31,925 nt of DNA, from the NCBI RefSeq assembly GCF_034259425.1, contig NZ_JAXIVU010000024.1:1-31925 (forward strand), read 5' to 3'. This DNA is from Denitrificimonas halotolerans (GTDB lineage Bacteria > Pseudomonadota > Gammaproteobacteria > Pseudomonadales > Pseudomonadaceae). Both the position numbers and the translations under genes were made by a program. Below the pieces are notes generated by a model. That model ran no database searches and was not told the origin of the DNA. It worked only from the letters and a program-made list of their open reading frames with translations. Positions 25,258-31,925 of this stretch are shown here, one piece after another (position 1 is the stretch's first letter; each line of letters opens with the position of its first letter).

Positions 25258-25941
25258 ATGAAATTGTTAGTGGTTGAAGATGAAGTCAAAACGGGCGATT
25301 ACCTGCAACAAGGTTTAACTGAGTCAGGTTTTGTTGTGGATCTCGCTCGTACAGGTTTGGATGGTCACCATCTGGCCCTAACGGAACCATATGATCTGAT
25401 CATTTTGGATGTCATGCTGCCTGATGTGGATGGCTGGCGTATTGTACAAGCGTTGCGCGCTGCTCAGGCGACGACTCCCGTGCTTTTTTTAACAGCACGG
25501 GACAGTGTAGAGGACCGAGTTAAAGGTTTGGATTTAGGGGCCGATGACTATCTGATTAAACCCTTTGCGTTTTCGGAATTATTGGCTCGGGTACGTACTT
25601 TGTTACGGCGTGGCATGACTCCAGTTTTTAATGATCAACTGCAGGTGGCAGATTTGCTGCTAGATTTGCCACGTCGCCGTGCGCAACGGCATGGTGTGCG
25701 CATTAACTTGACCAATAAAGAGTTTGCTTTGTTAGAGCTTCTAGTGCGCCGACAAGGTGAAGTACTGCCCCGATCCTTGATTGCTTCGCAAGTTTGGGAC
25801 ATGAACTTTGATAGTGATACCAACGTTATTGATGTTGCGATTCGACGTTTACGAGCAAAAATAGATGATGATTTTGTACCTAAGTTAATTCATACCGTGC
25901 GTGGCATGGGCTACATGTTGGATGTGAACGGTGAGGATTAA
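25258..25941 (+). CDS. copR: Copper/heavy-metal response regulator, OmpR family (CopR/CusR-like)
   Basis: A 227-residue DNA-binding response regulator. The receiver domain (1-115) has the acidic pocket VVEDE, phospho-acceptor Asp51 (LDVMLPD) and the conserved Lys in LIKPFAF. A winged-helix OmpR-type domain (about 130-223) contains LTNKEFALLELL and RRLRAKID...IHTVRGMGYML. The sequence is typical of CopR/CusR/IrlR heavy-metal regulators. It is followed three bases later by the cognate kinase gene and diverges from the cupredoxin gene across a palindromic box, so copper is the most likely signal. Symbols copR and cusR are both used for this class. Confidence 0.88.
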   Translation: MKLLVVEDEVKTGDYLQQGLTESGFVVDLARTGLDGHHLALTEPYDLIILDVMLPDVDGWRIVQALRAAQATTPVLFLTARDSVEDRVKGLDLGADDYLIKPFAFSELLARVRTLLRRGMTPVFNDQLQVADLLLDLPRRRAQRHGVRINLTNKEFALLELLVRRQGEVLPRSLIASQVWDMNFDSDTNVIDVAIRRLRAKIDDDFVPKLIHTVRGMGYMLDVNGED

Positions 25942-25944
25942 TAC

Positions 25945-27357
25945 ATGAAGCGCCGGCCTATATCTTTAGCGTTGCGCTTAACGGTATCCATTGGGGCAGT
26001 CATTGTTGTGGTGCTTTTAGTCTTTGGTTGGATAGTGGAACGTTCCATTGATCAGCACTTTGTGCAGCAAGATGTGGATGAGCTCGCCGCAGTGGTGCAG
26101 GCTGTTGCGCAGATACTGGTGGAGCCGCAAACCAATAATGAGCAGCTTAAACGTCGTTTGGCCAGTGCAGTATCAGGGCATCACAATGCTCAATTTCACC
26201 TCACTAAAACCTCTGGTGAGGTGATTTACGCTACTCCAGGCAGTGACTTGAGTGGATTCTTACAGACATCACGGGTGAGTGATGCGTTGGATATTCATTC
26301 GGTCAGCAATTGGCAGGACCAAGGGCATCATTACCGAGGGGCGGTCTTAATGTTGCCAGGGGGCGTAGCTGTTAGTGGGCAACCATTATTGCTTGTGGTT
26401 GCGACAGATATCGATTTTCATCTGCATTATTTGGAAGATTTTCGTATTTACTTAAAACTCATTACTTTAGTCGCTTGTTTAATTGCAATTTTTGCTACTT
26501 GGTTTGCGGTGTATCAAGGGCATGCTCCTTTACGTCGGATCAGTGGTGAAATCCGTAGGATTAAGTCTGATCATCTTTCTATTCGCTTAGCTCCAACTAC
26601 GGTACCGGTAGAGCTAACTGAGTTGGCTGTGTCTTTTAATGACATGTTGGACCGTATTGAAGAGGGCTTTCAGCGTTTATCTAATTTTTCTGCAGACATT
26701 GCTCATGAGCTACGCTCCCCGATTACTAATTTGCGCACACAAACCGAGGTGGCCCTATCTCAAACACGAGACGTGGCGCAATATCGAGAGATCTTGTATT
26801 CCAATTTAGAAGAATATGAGCGTATGGCAAAAATGGTGGGTGATATGCTGTTTCTAGCGCAAGCTGAAAAACAGCAACTGCAAGGAGAGTACGGACAGGT
26901 TAATTTGGCCGAAGAAGTGCAGGTGCTTTTTGAGTACTTTGAAGCTTGGGCGGAAGAGCGTGCAGTGACTTTAGACTGTACTGGTCCCGCAGTTTGGGTC
27001 TATGGAAATCGTCTCATGTTGCGTCGAGCTTTAAGTAATTTGCTTGCGAATGCCATGCGGTATACCGCTGAAGGAGAAAGGGTCAGTGTTACTCTTGAAT
27101 TGCACGGGAGTGATCGAGTACTGATTCAGGTCGCAAATCCAAGCGCTGAGATTGCACCTGAGCATTTGCCTAAACTATTTGATCGCTTTTACCGTGCAGA
27201 TCCCTCTCGCCAACACAAAGGAGTTGGGGCTGGGTTAGGTTTGGCTATTGTAAAATCCATTGTGATGGCCCATGGCGGTAGAGTCAGTGCCAATTACATT
27301 GACCAGCAAATAGTGTTTCGCATTGAGTTGCCGCGAGCGTTTGATAGTGTGGGATGA
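25945..27357 (+). CDS. copS: Heavy-metal sensor histidine kinase (CopS/CusS-like)
   Basis: A 470-residue inner-membrane kinase partner of the upstream regulator. Membrane helices lie at about 12-30 and 170-190 with a periplasmic sensor domain between them, then HAMP (190-240), the phospho-acceptor His254 in SADIAHELRSPI, the N box (ALSNLLANAMRY), and the ATP-binding G box GAGLGLAIVKSI. The periplasmic part has several His residues (SGHHNAQFHL; QGHHYRG) that could bind metal. The gene is intact and of normal length for CusS-class kinases. Confidence 0.88.
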   Translation: MKRRPISLALRLTVSIGAVIVVVLLVFGWIVERSIDQHFVQQDVDELAAVVQAVAQILVEPQTNNEQLKRRLASAVSGHHNAQFHLTKTSGEVIYATPGSDLSGFLQTSRVSDALDIHSVSNWQDQGHHYRGAVLMLPGGVAVSGQPLLLVVATDIDFHLHYLEDFRIYLKLITLVACLIAIFATWFAVYQGHAPLRRISGEIRRIKSDHLSIRLAPTTVPVELTELAVSFNDMLDRIEEGFQRLSNFSADIAHELRSPITNLRTQTEVALSQTRDVAQYREILYSNLEEYERMAKMVGDMLFLAQAEKQQLQGEYGQVNLAEEVQVLFEYFEAWAEERAVTLDCTGPAVWVYGNRLMLRRALSNLLANAMRYTAEGERVSVTLELHGSDRVLIQVANPSAEIAPEHLPKLFDRFYRADPSRQHKGVGAGLGLAIVKSIVMAHGGRVSANYIDQQIVFRIELPRAFDSVG

Positions 27358-27442
27358 TTGGGTGTGTAGTTCAAGTGTTTGAGTCGATTTCGAAAAATAG
27401 AGTGGCACTAATACACTAATTGGCCAAGTTAAACTCTCGACG

Positions 27443-27475
27443 CCCTCTCAGTCCTTTAGCGTAGGTAGGATGTAA
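27443..27475 (+). repeat. Possible decayed IS200/IS605-type right end
   Basis: The stretch containing GTCCTTTAGCGTAGGTAGG then ATGTAAA resembles the right end of IS200/IS605-family elements (stem, CCTTTAG loop, stem, GGATGTCAA) and resembles the better-preserved copy at 28577-28612. Neither a tnpA nor a tnpB remnant is visible beside it. It lies in the 193-base gap between copS and the convergent M23 gene, in which nothing else was recognised. Confidence 0.3.
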
Positions 27476-27550
27476 AATGCATTCCGTTGCATAGAGCAGG
27501 TGAGCGAATGTTCGGTAATTTCCAGCAAACGATTATTACGTGTGCAGAAA

Positions 27551-28171
27551 TCAGTTGAAGCTTGAGCGAGGCTGAGTGTGAGTCGCATCATCACGCTGTG
27601 CGTAAGTTGCGAGTAATTGCTGTTTTTCACGTACAGGGTCTACAGCTCTGTTATTGACTCGTAATTCGTAATGTAAATGGTTGCCAGTGGCAGCACCTGT
27701 TCTGCCGACATAACCAATGATTTGTCCGCGTTGAACTTTTGTGCCAACTTTTAAACCTTGATGAAAGCGACTTTGGTGAGCATAAACAGTGGAGTAGTCA
27801 CCAGAGTGTTTGATGTAAATGACCTTGCCGTAACCTCTTTGCGAGCCAATAAAAGATATTTTTCCATGGGCTGTGGCGCGGATGGGGGTGCCTTGTGGGG
27901 CAGGGTAGTCAATCCCTTTATGGCCTTTGATTTTACCGCTAATGGGGTGGGTGCGTAAGCCAAAAGAAGAAGTGGCAGAGGTGTTGGGTAACGGAGTGAG
28001 TAAAAACAGAGGTTGTTGGCTGTCAAAATGTGTCGCTTGGGCATGACTTTGCTTGCCTGCGGCGGAGTACACTGCTTTTAAGCGGGACGAGTCATTGCGT
28101 TCGTGAGCAAAGACAGGTTTAAGCATGAGAAGACTTAAGATTAACAGTAGATACTTATTGGGTGTCTGCAT
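27551..28171 (-). CDS. M23 (LytM) family zinc metallopeptidase
   Basis: A 206-residue exported peptidase that cleaves peptide bonds in peptidoglycan cross-links, or activates amidases. A signal peptide covers 1-22 (ending PVFA). The M23 domain spans about 68-185 with zinc/catalytic residues His84 and Asp88 (GHKGID), His132 (YAHQS) and the HLH motif His165/His167 (NHLHYE), so it should be active. The short form lacks LysM or coiled-coil domains. It is transcribed toward copS. No strong ribosome site precedes the ATG. Confidence 0.88.
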   Translation of the reverse strand: MQTPNKYLLLILSLLMLKPVFAHERNDSSRLKAVYSAAGKQSHAQATHFDSQQPLFLLTPLPNTSATSSFGLRTHPISGKIKGHKGIDYPAPQGTPIRATAHGKISFIGSQRGYGKVIYIKHSGDYSTVYAHQSRFHQGLKVGTKVQRGQIIGYVGRTGAATGNHLHYELRVNNRAVDPVREKQQLLATYAQRDDATHTQPRSSFN

Positions 28172-28400
28172 GGTTATTTAAGGTTTTCTTGGCTGTTAAA
28201 ATCCGATGCTTTGTCAAGCACAGGTTTAATCTGAAAATAGTAAGGCAGCACTCTAGAAGCTGTGCTGCCTCTGAAAAGTTATTAATTATATTGTGATTGT
28301 GACAACTGCATATGAGATATGAGTCAAATCTATAACGAAAGATAGTCTACAGAGTCTATCTATTTAAATCTGCAAAAAAAGGAATTTTTTCTTAGTTTTT
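28172..28400. other. Noncoding stretch upstream of the M23 gene
   Basis: No gene is seen. It should hold the M23 promoter on the minus strand. The one clear structure is the inverted repeat at 28243-28270. The sequence after 28280 is A/T-rich. Confidence 0.5.
28243..28270. repeat. Perfect 9-base inverted repeat (hairpin)
   Basis: AGGCAGCAC (28243-28251) and GTGCTGCCT (28262-28270) flank a 10-base loop. No U tract follows on either strand, so it could be a relic terminator, a regulatory hairpin or part of a decayed element end. It lies upstream of the M23 gene and before the IS605-like remnant. Confidence 0.5.
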
Positions 28401-28429
28401 GTGACTAACGGTATTCAAAGTGCATCGAT

Positions 28430-28612
28430 TCAAATTTTTATTGCCGTCATTGAAAGCTGCAACATTAGGCTTATTTCGATTGAAAAGTGTGCCCTATCAA
28501 GGTCGTGTAAACCCTTGGGATCGCGATATAAACGCGGCGTGAAACATGCTCGAGGTTGGAGTGGCCCTTTAGTAGTTGGAATTCTCGTCCTTTAGGTCGG
28601 AGAGGATGTCAA
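28430..28612 (+). pseudogene. tnpB: Remnant of IS200/IS605-family tnpB with its right end
   Basis: At 28519-28539 one frame reads DRDINAA, the signature that holds the last catalytic Asp of TnpB, followed by a stop and then NMLEVG, which matches the usual continuation NILEVG. The upstream zinc-ribbon part is unreadable. The segment ends at 28577-28612 with a typical IS200/IS605 right end: a stem-loop with CCTTTAGG in the loop and then GAGGATGTCAA. In intact elements this same stretch forms the scaffold of the omega RNA that guides TnpB. The stem here has mismatches and the gene is broken, so it is a fossil. Confidence 0.65.
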
Positions 28613-28726
28613 TAATGTATGTAGGACACAATTGCAACATAAGATGCTGTCTCGTGTGGGGTGACTAGCACGCAAAGTATTTTAAAGATAAAAAGTGGTT
28701 AAGTGGATGGTCAGGTGTGGTGTTTT

Positions 28727-28810
28727 ATGACTAAAGTATTGGCTCGTAAGAAAATTGATATGTTGCAAGGTTTATCCTCAGCTCAGGAGGCTATCAATGT
28801 TGATGTATAA
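28727..28810 (+). pseudogene. Possible HigB-like toxin remnant
   Basis: A 27-codon frame (MTKVLARKKIDMLQGLSSAQ and onward) ends inside the start of the HigA-like gene. The ARKKIDMLQGLSSAQ part faintly resembles the middle of HigB toxins (ARRKLxMLxAAxSLxDL), and toxin-before-antitoxin order fits higBA. The rest of a toxin is absent. The similarity is short, so this may be chance. Confidence 0.25.
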
Positions 28811-29063
28811 TCCAGTACATCCTAGCGAAGTCCTTAAAGAACTCATCTTTGATACCTTAGGAATCAGTTTAACTCATGCCGCTTATCATTTAGATATTAC
28901 AGATGAAGCACTGTCTAAAATGTTAAATAAGCAATTAGCCATTACACCTGATATTGCCTTGCGTTTAGAGTTGGCGTTTGGCAACCCAACTGCAGATCAA
29001 TGGCTTAGCATGCAAAATGCTTACGATCTCTGGCAAATCAGTCAGGGACATGATTGGTATTAA
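28797..29063 (+). CDS. higA: HigA-family antitoxin-like HTH protein
   Basis: An 88-residue protein of the HigA/VapI addiction-module antitoxin class. It begins NPVHPSEVLKE, has the helix-turn-helix LTHAAYHLDITDEALSKML, and ends ALRLELAFGNPTADQWLSMQ...YDLW, the family's conserved close. CAGGAGG seven bases upstream supports the ATG at 28797. The usual partner, a RelE-like HigB toxin encoded just upstream, is missing or reduced to a fragment (28727-28810), so this looks like an orphan antitoxin or repressor. A hairpin follows at 29101. Confidence 0.8.
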   Translation: MLMYNPVHPSEVLKELIFDTLGISLTHAAYHLDITDEALSKMLNKQLAITPDIALRLELAFGNPTADQWLSMQNAYDLWQISQGHDWY

Positions 29064-29593
29064 CATTTGCTTCGCAATTTCTAGTTAGCTAAAGCTACCT
29101 GAGGCTCGTCTTCTCAAAGCGAGCATCAGTCTATTGAGCAGCAGAGCAAACACTTTAAGTTGTATTGATTCTTAAGTAATTTGCTGTGCCCTTCCTCGCT
29201 GAATATGCCTGAATCGCTTTTGGATAAGCGTGTGCTGGGCAGTCACCGCGATGCTTGCTTTGATTGCAAACACTACGTGTTGTTGTGTTCGGGCAGAGCT
29301 GTATATTGTAGACCACTTCGCTCATGAGGCATTTTTGCTGGTTCATTTTTCTAGTGTAGTCAGGTCTGATACTGGCCTTCAAAAATATGTATGAGGCGCT
29401 ATTTAGTAAGTCAGGTGAACGTCAACACTATGATTGTGCTGTAATACTTAGATACTCTAAATTAACAGTGACAGTTGATCTCGCGATTTGAGAGGATGTG
29501 CTAGATGCGTGGGGCGCTTGATTAAATTTATTTTATGTTTGGTGTTTAGGCCAACGCAGTCTGCGTACAATCCTGCAGTGATATTTTCTTTGA
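29064..29593. other. Noncoding stretch between higA and the antiporter gene
   Basis: About 530 bases without a convincing gene. It holds the hairpin at 29101-29127 and presumably the antiporter promoter in its last 180 bases, though no strong -35/-10 pair is seen. A minus-strand frame (29155-29382) with Cys/His pairs could be a decayed zinc-ribbon transposase N-terminus, but the similarity is too weak to call. Confidence 0.4.
29101..29127 (+). terminator. Hairpin downstream of higA
   Basis: GAGGCTCG and CGAGCATC pair with one mismatch, and inner CTT/AAG can extend the stem. It lies 38 bases after the higA stop. There is no clear U tract, so terminator function is tentative. Confidence 0.35.
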
Positions 29594-31474
29594 ATGGAAT
29601 TTAAATATATGGCCGTTAGCACTGTGTTATTGCTTGCTTCAATTGGCGTATTGTCGCTGTTTTGCCAATGGTTAGCGTGGCGTGTCAGGATGCCTGCAAT
29701 TGTATTTTTACTGGCGGCAGGTATTGCCTGTGGCCCGGTATTCAATTACCTCAACCCGAATGCTTTATTTGGTGACCTGTTGTTTCCTATGGTGTCGCTT
29801 GCGGTGGCAATTATCTTATTTGAGGGCAGTTTAACCCTGCGCTTTTCTGAGATTCGCGGCCACGGCAATATGGTACGCAATTTGATTCCTATAGGTTCCA
29901 TTGTTACCGGTGTGATTGGAACGTTGGCCGCACACTGGATTTTGGACATTTCGTGGGAAATATCCTTATTATTTGGCGCGATTTCAGTCGTTACAGGGCC
30001 AACAGTGATTGCACCTTTGTTGCGCTCGGTGAGACCAAGTGCCAAGTTGGCCAATATCCTGCAGTGGGAGGGCATTATTATTGACCCTATAGGCGCTTTG
30101 TTGGCGGTGTTGGTTTATGAGGGTATTGTGTCTTGGGGGCAGGGTAACGTCTTTGGTCATTCTTTATATATTTTCACTACCACTTTGGTTGTAGGTACGG
30201 TGTTAGGTGCAACAGCTGGTTATTTGAATGGGCAGGTGCTACGTAAGCACTGGATTCCACAGTATTTGCACAACGCAGGTACCTTAACTTTTATGCTTGG
30301 TGTTTATGCTTTATCAAATGAAATTGCCCACGAATCCGGCCTGTTGACGGTAACCATCATGGGGGTTTGGATGGCGAACATGAAGCAAGTGGAGGTGGAA
30401 AGCATTCTGGAGTTTAAAGAGTCTTTAAGTGTACTGTTGATTTCAGCATTATTTATTATTTTAGCGGCACGTATTGAGTTCTCTGCAATTGCTGAATTGG
30501 GGTGGGGGGTTGCTTTATTACTGGCAATTTTGATGTTGGTAGCACGTCCTTTAAGTATCTTTATTGCAGCCATTGGTACCAATCTAGATTGGCGGGAAAA
30601 GGTGTTTTTAAGCTGGATTGCGCCGCGTGGTATTGTTGCAGCAGCGGTTTCAGCGTTATTTGCTTTCCAGTTGCATAATAATGGATTTGAGGGAGGCGAA
30701 GCTTTAGTGCCCTTAGTCTTTATGCTAATTATTGCTACTGTAGTTGTGCAAAGCTTGACCGCTCGACCCTTAGCTCAGTTATTAGGAGTCGCCCAGCCTT
30801 CGGCGTTTGGCTTTTTAATTTTAGGGGCTAACCCCGTCGCACGGATGATTGCTACAGAGTTGGGTAACCAAGAAGTTCCTGTTGTACTGGCTGACCCAAA
30901 CTGGGAGAACGTGCGTCAAGCACGTATGGAAAATTTGCAGGTGTACTTTGGGAATCCAGTATCTGAGCATGCAGCCAATCAGTTGGATTTAACAGGCATT
31001 GGCAATTTATTGGTGATCTCGCCGTATAAGCAAATGAATTCTTTAGCAACCTATCACTTCCTTGATTGGTTTGGTGACCATAACAGCGTGTATAGCTTGT
31101 CAGAAGGTGAACAGGATCAGCTAGCACGTTATAAGCCAGGAGAGAAGGTTCAGCGCACTCGTGGATTGTTTGACGGGGTGAGTTTTGCCAAGCTGGCCAG
31201 TATGGTAAGCCAAGGTTTTACCGTGAAAACGACTCAACTCAGTGAGGCTTTTACTTATGCAGATTTTCTCGAAAGACATCAAGGACAAGCTTTGGTGCTT
31301 TTTGTTTTAGATGGTAAAAAGCACATCACCCCGATCAAGTCTATGGCAGATTTAGAGCCGAAAGAAGATTCAACTTTAATCAGTTTAGTACCAGGCAAAA
31401 CCGCTGAAGAGCGCAAAGAGATTAAAGAGTCAAAAGAGGCTGAGAAAACCAATAATGGTAAAGCTTTAAGTTAA
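29594..31474 (+). CDS. CPA1-family Na+(K+)/H+ antiporter with C-terminal Rossmann/TrkA-like domain
   Basis: A 626-residue inner-membrane cation/proton exchanger. About 12 membrane helices fill residues 7-395. They include the FEGSL segment, VVTGPTVIAPLLR (helix break, about 133-145), the ion-binding type motif EGIIIDPIGALL with Glu159 and Asp164, and WIAPRGIVAAAVSALFA (341-357). Residues about 405-500 form a Rossmann-like fold (FGFLILGANPVARMIATEL ... VVLADPNW) as in TrkA-N domains, so nucleotide or redox gating is possible. The tail ends in a Lys/Glu-rich stretch. A second start at 29609 (MAVSTVLL) is about as likely. A 12-base hairpin follows the stop. Confidence 0.88.
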   Translation: MEFKYMAVSTVLLLASIGVLSLFCQWLAWRVRMPAIVFLLAAGIACGPVFNYLNPNALFGDLLFPMVSLAVAIILFEGSLTLRFSEIRGHGNMVRNLIPIGSIVTGVIGTLAAHWILDISWEISLLFGAISVVTGPTVIAPLLRSVRPSAKLANILQWEGIIIDPIGALLAVLVYEGIVSWGQGNVFGHSLYIFTTTLVVGTVLGATAGYLNGQVLRKHWIPQYLHNAGTLTFMLGVYALSNEIAHESGLLTVTIMGVWMANMKQVEVESILEFKESLSVLLISALFIILAARIEFSAIAELGWGVALLLAILMLVARPLSIFIAAIGTNLDWREKVFLSWIAPRGIVAAAVSALFAFQLHNNGFEGGEALVPLVFMLIIATVVVQSLTARPLAQLLGVAQPSAFGFLILGANPVARMIATELGNQEVPVVLADPNWENVRQARMENLQVYFGNPVSEHAANQLDLTGIGNLLVISPYKQMNSLATYHFLDWFGDHNSVYSLSEGEQDQLARYKPGEKVQRTRGLFDGVSFAKLASMVSQGFTVKTTQLSEAFTYADFLERHQGQALVLFVLDGKKHITPIKSMADLEPKEDSTLISLVPGKTAEERKEIKESKEAEKTNNGKALS

Positions 31475-31480
31475 GAGTGT

Positions 31481-31518
31481 GAACCTGTGTCATTCGTAAT
31501 GCAGGGTGACACAGGTTC
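31481..31518. terminator. Hairpin between convergent antiporter and CaiB remnant
   Basis: GAACCTGTGTCA (31481-31492) and TGACACAGGTTC (31507-31518) are a perfect 12-base inverted repeat with a 14-base loop, just after the antiporter stop and before the end of the minus-strand CoA-transferase remnant. No U tract follows, but position and symmetry suit a two-way terminator. Confidence 0.6.
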
Positions 31519-31527
31519 AAGGTAAAG

Positions 31528-31790
31528 CTAGAGTTTTACTGCGCCTTGGGCGATTAAATTGTTAATTTGTTGCTCGTTCAAACCAAGATCTTGCAATATG
31601 TGTTGGCCATCAGCTCCCATTGTACTGCCGGTTTGGTGGTATTGTGTTTGATAGCCTGAAAACTTAATGGGGCATCCAATTTGTTGTTGCTGACCTTGTT
31701 GAGGATGTGACACCTCTACTATCATATTGCGGGCTTTGATTTGTGGGTGCTGACAGGCTTCTGCCATGCTCAATACAGAGCTCTGTACCT
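31528..31790 (-). pseudogene. C-terminal fragment of a CaiB/BaiF family (class III) CoA-transferase
   Basis: Only the last 85 or so codons of a class III CoA-transferase remain. The frame reads VLSMAEACQHPQIKARNMIV, then IGCPIKFSGYQTQY and GLNEQQINNLIAQGAV, matching the family's conserved C-terminal end, where typical members are near 400 residues. Going upstream the frame meets a stop at about 31791, ten bases before the IS66 left repeat, so the gene is broken at the IS66 insertion. The remaining 5' part would lie beyond the element, outside this window. The fragment lacks the CoA-binding and catalytic Asp regions. Confidence 0.8.
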
Positions 31791-31800
31791 AAGAAAAAGC

Positions 31801-31821
31801 GTAAGCGCCCTTAAATCAGCA
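31801..31821 (+). repeat. Left terminal inverted repeat of IS66 copy B
   Basis: Perfect reverse complement of 715-735. It defines the left boundary of the second element and the end of host DNA. Confidence 0.9.
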
Positions 31822-31883
31822 TCTATCATCGCGCATTATACCGCCTCACACTAATACCTGTCTTTTTGAAAGGGGTATTGGTG

Positions 31884-31925
31884 ATGACTTCACAAGAACG
31901 CCAGCAGTTCTGGCAGCAATACATT
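31884..31925 (+). CDS. tnpA: IS66 accessory protein TnpA, first 14 codons (3' truncated by window edge)
   Basis: The frame MTSQERQQFWQQYI runs off the window end. The start lies 63 bases inside the left repeat of the element, with AAGGGG about eight bases upstream, as expected for the first of the three IS66 ORFs (tnpA, tnpB, tnpC). Identification depends on position and the W-x2-Y-type beginning, as too little is visible for more. A GTG one codon upstream is an alternative start. Confidence 0.65.
   Translation, partial: MTSQERQQFWQQYI

Larger units (their letters stand above)
31801..31925 (+). mobile_element. IS66-family insertion sequence, left end (copy B, truncated by window edge)
   Basis: The element begins at 31801 with GTAAGCGCCC, a left terminal repeat identical over 21 bases to the inverted right repeat of copy A (715-735). 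About 60 noncoding bases follow, and then the first ORF. The 8 bases just outside are GAAAAAGC (31793-31800). Orientation is the same as copy A. Confidence 0.88.

Noticed and set aside
27448..27630. Short minus-strand frame overlapping the end of the M23 gene
   Set aside because: It runs in another frame over the M23 C-terminus and the IS605-like end, with no family likeness.
28401..28595. A 64-codon plus-strand frame as a real small protein
   Set aside because: It overlaps the tnpB remnant in a different frame, has no ribosome site, and ends in the right-end stem-loop.
29155..29382. Minus-strand frame of 75 codons with Cys/His pairs, reminiscent of an IS1-like zinc-ribbon N-terminus
   Set aside because: Only scattered residues fit, there is no ribosome site and no terminal repeats, and the remaining transposase is absent. 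Not strong enough to annotate.
736..31800. A CRISPR array or tRNA gene
   Set aside because: No regularly spaced direct repeats and no cloverleaf with a T-loop sequence were seen by reading; a dedicated scan was not possible.

Overview
The window looks like a chromosomal or large-replicon segment from a gammaproteobacterium. Its CopR/CopS pair, Srf proteins and Tag-like proteins read most like the Pseudomonadaceae, but base composition by eye is clearly lower in G+C than typical Pseudomonas. A low-GC pseudomonad relative (for example a Thiopseudomonas-like lineage) is an inference, not a demonstrated assignment.

Layout. Both edges lie inside IS66-family elements in the same orientation: the 3' end of a tnpC transposase and right inverted repeat at 1-735, and a matching left inverted repeat plus the start of the first IS66 ORF at 31801-31925. 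Each abuts broken host DNA: a type III restriction (res) remnant at about 751-951 and a CaiB/BaiF CoA-transferase tail at 31528-31790. Between them lie an Hsp20 gene on the minus strand with a sigma-32-like promoter; a four-gene export operon (TolC-like, HlyD-like, two ABC-2 permeases) with no ATPase gene; a dense plus-strand locus from 6720 to 23181; a YqiA-like hydrolase; a copper block (cytochrome c and cupredoxin on minus, CopR/CopS-like pair divergent on plus); an M23 peptidase; a scarred stretch with IS200/IS605 and HigA-type remnants; and a CPA1 Na+/H+ antiporter with a Rossmann-type domain.

The most interesting part is 6720-23181. It starts with srfA-, srfB- and srfC-like genes: a membrane-anchored protein, an actin/Hsp70-fold ATPase and a large P-loop GTPase-like protein. 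A single-pass membrane protein follows. Next come a periplasmic vWA protein, a LolD-type ATPase, a LolE/FtsX-type permease, a periplasmic FGE/SUMF1-fold protein and an outer-membrane lipoprotein. That order is the reverse of tagQ-tagR-tagS-tagT-ppkA, the envelope sensing module of the Pseudomonas H1 type VI secretion system. Here, however, there is no kinase domain, phosphatase, FHA protein or T6SS structural gene. The locus ends with a second coiled-coil lipoprotein and a membrane-anchored vWA protein whose cytoplasmic N-terminus resembles that of the SrfA-like protein. My inference is a trans-envelope system in which a TagQRST/PpkA-type periplasmic module is coupled to the SrfABC NTPases instead of to a kinase and T6SS. 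From srfB to the tagR-like gene the genes overlap or abut, so they are probably translationally coupled.
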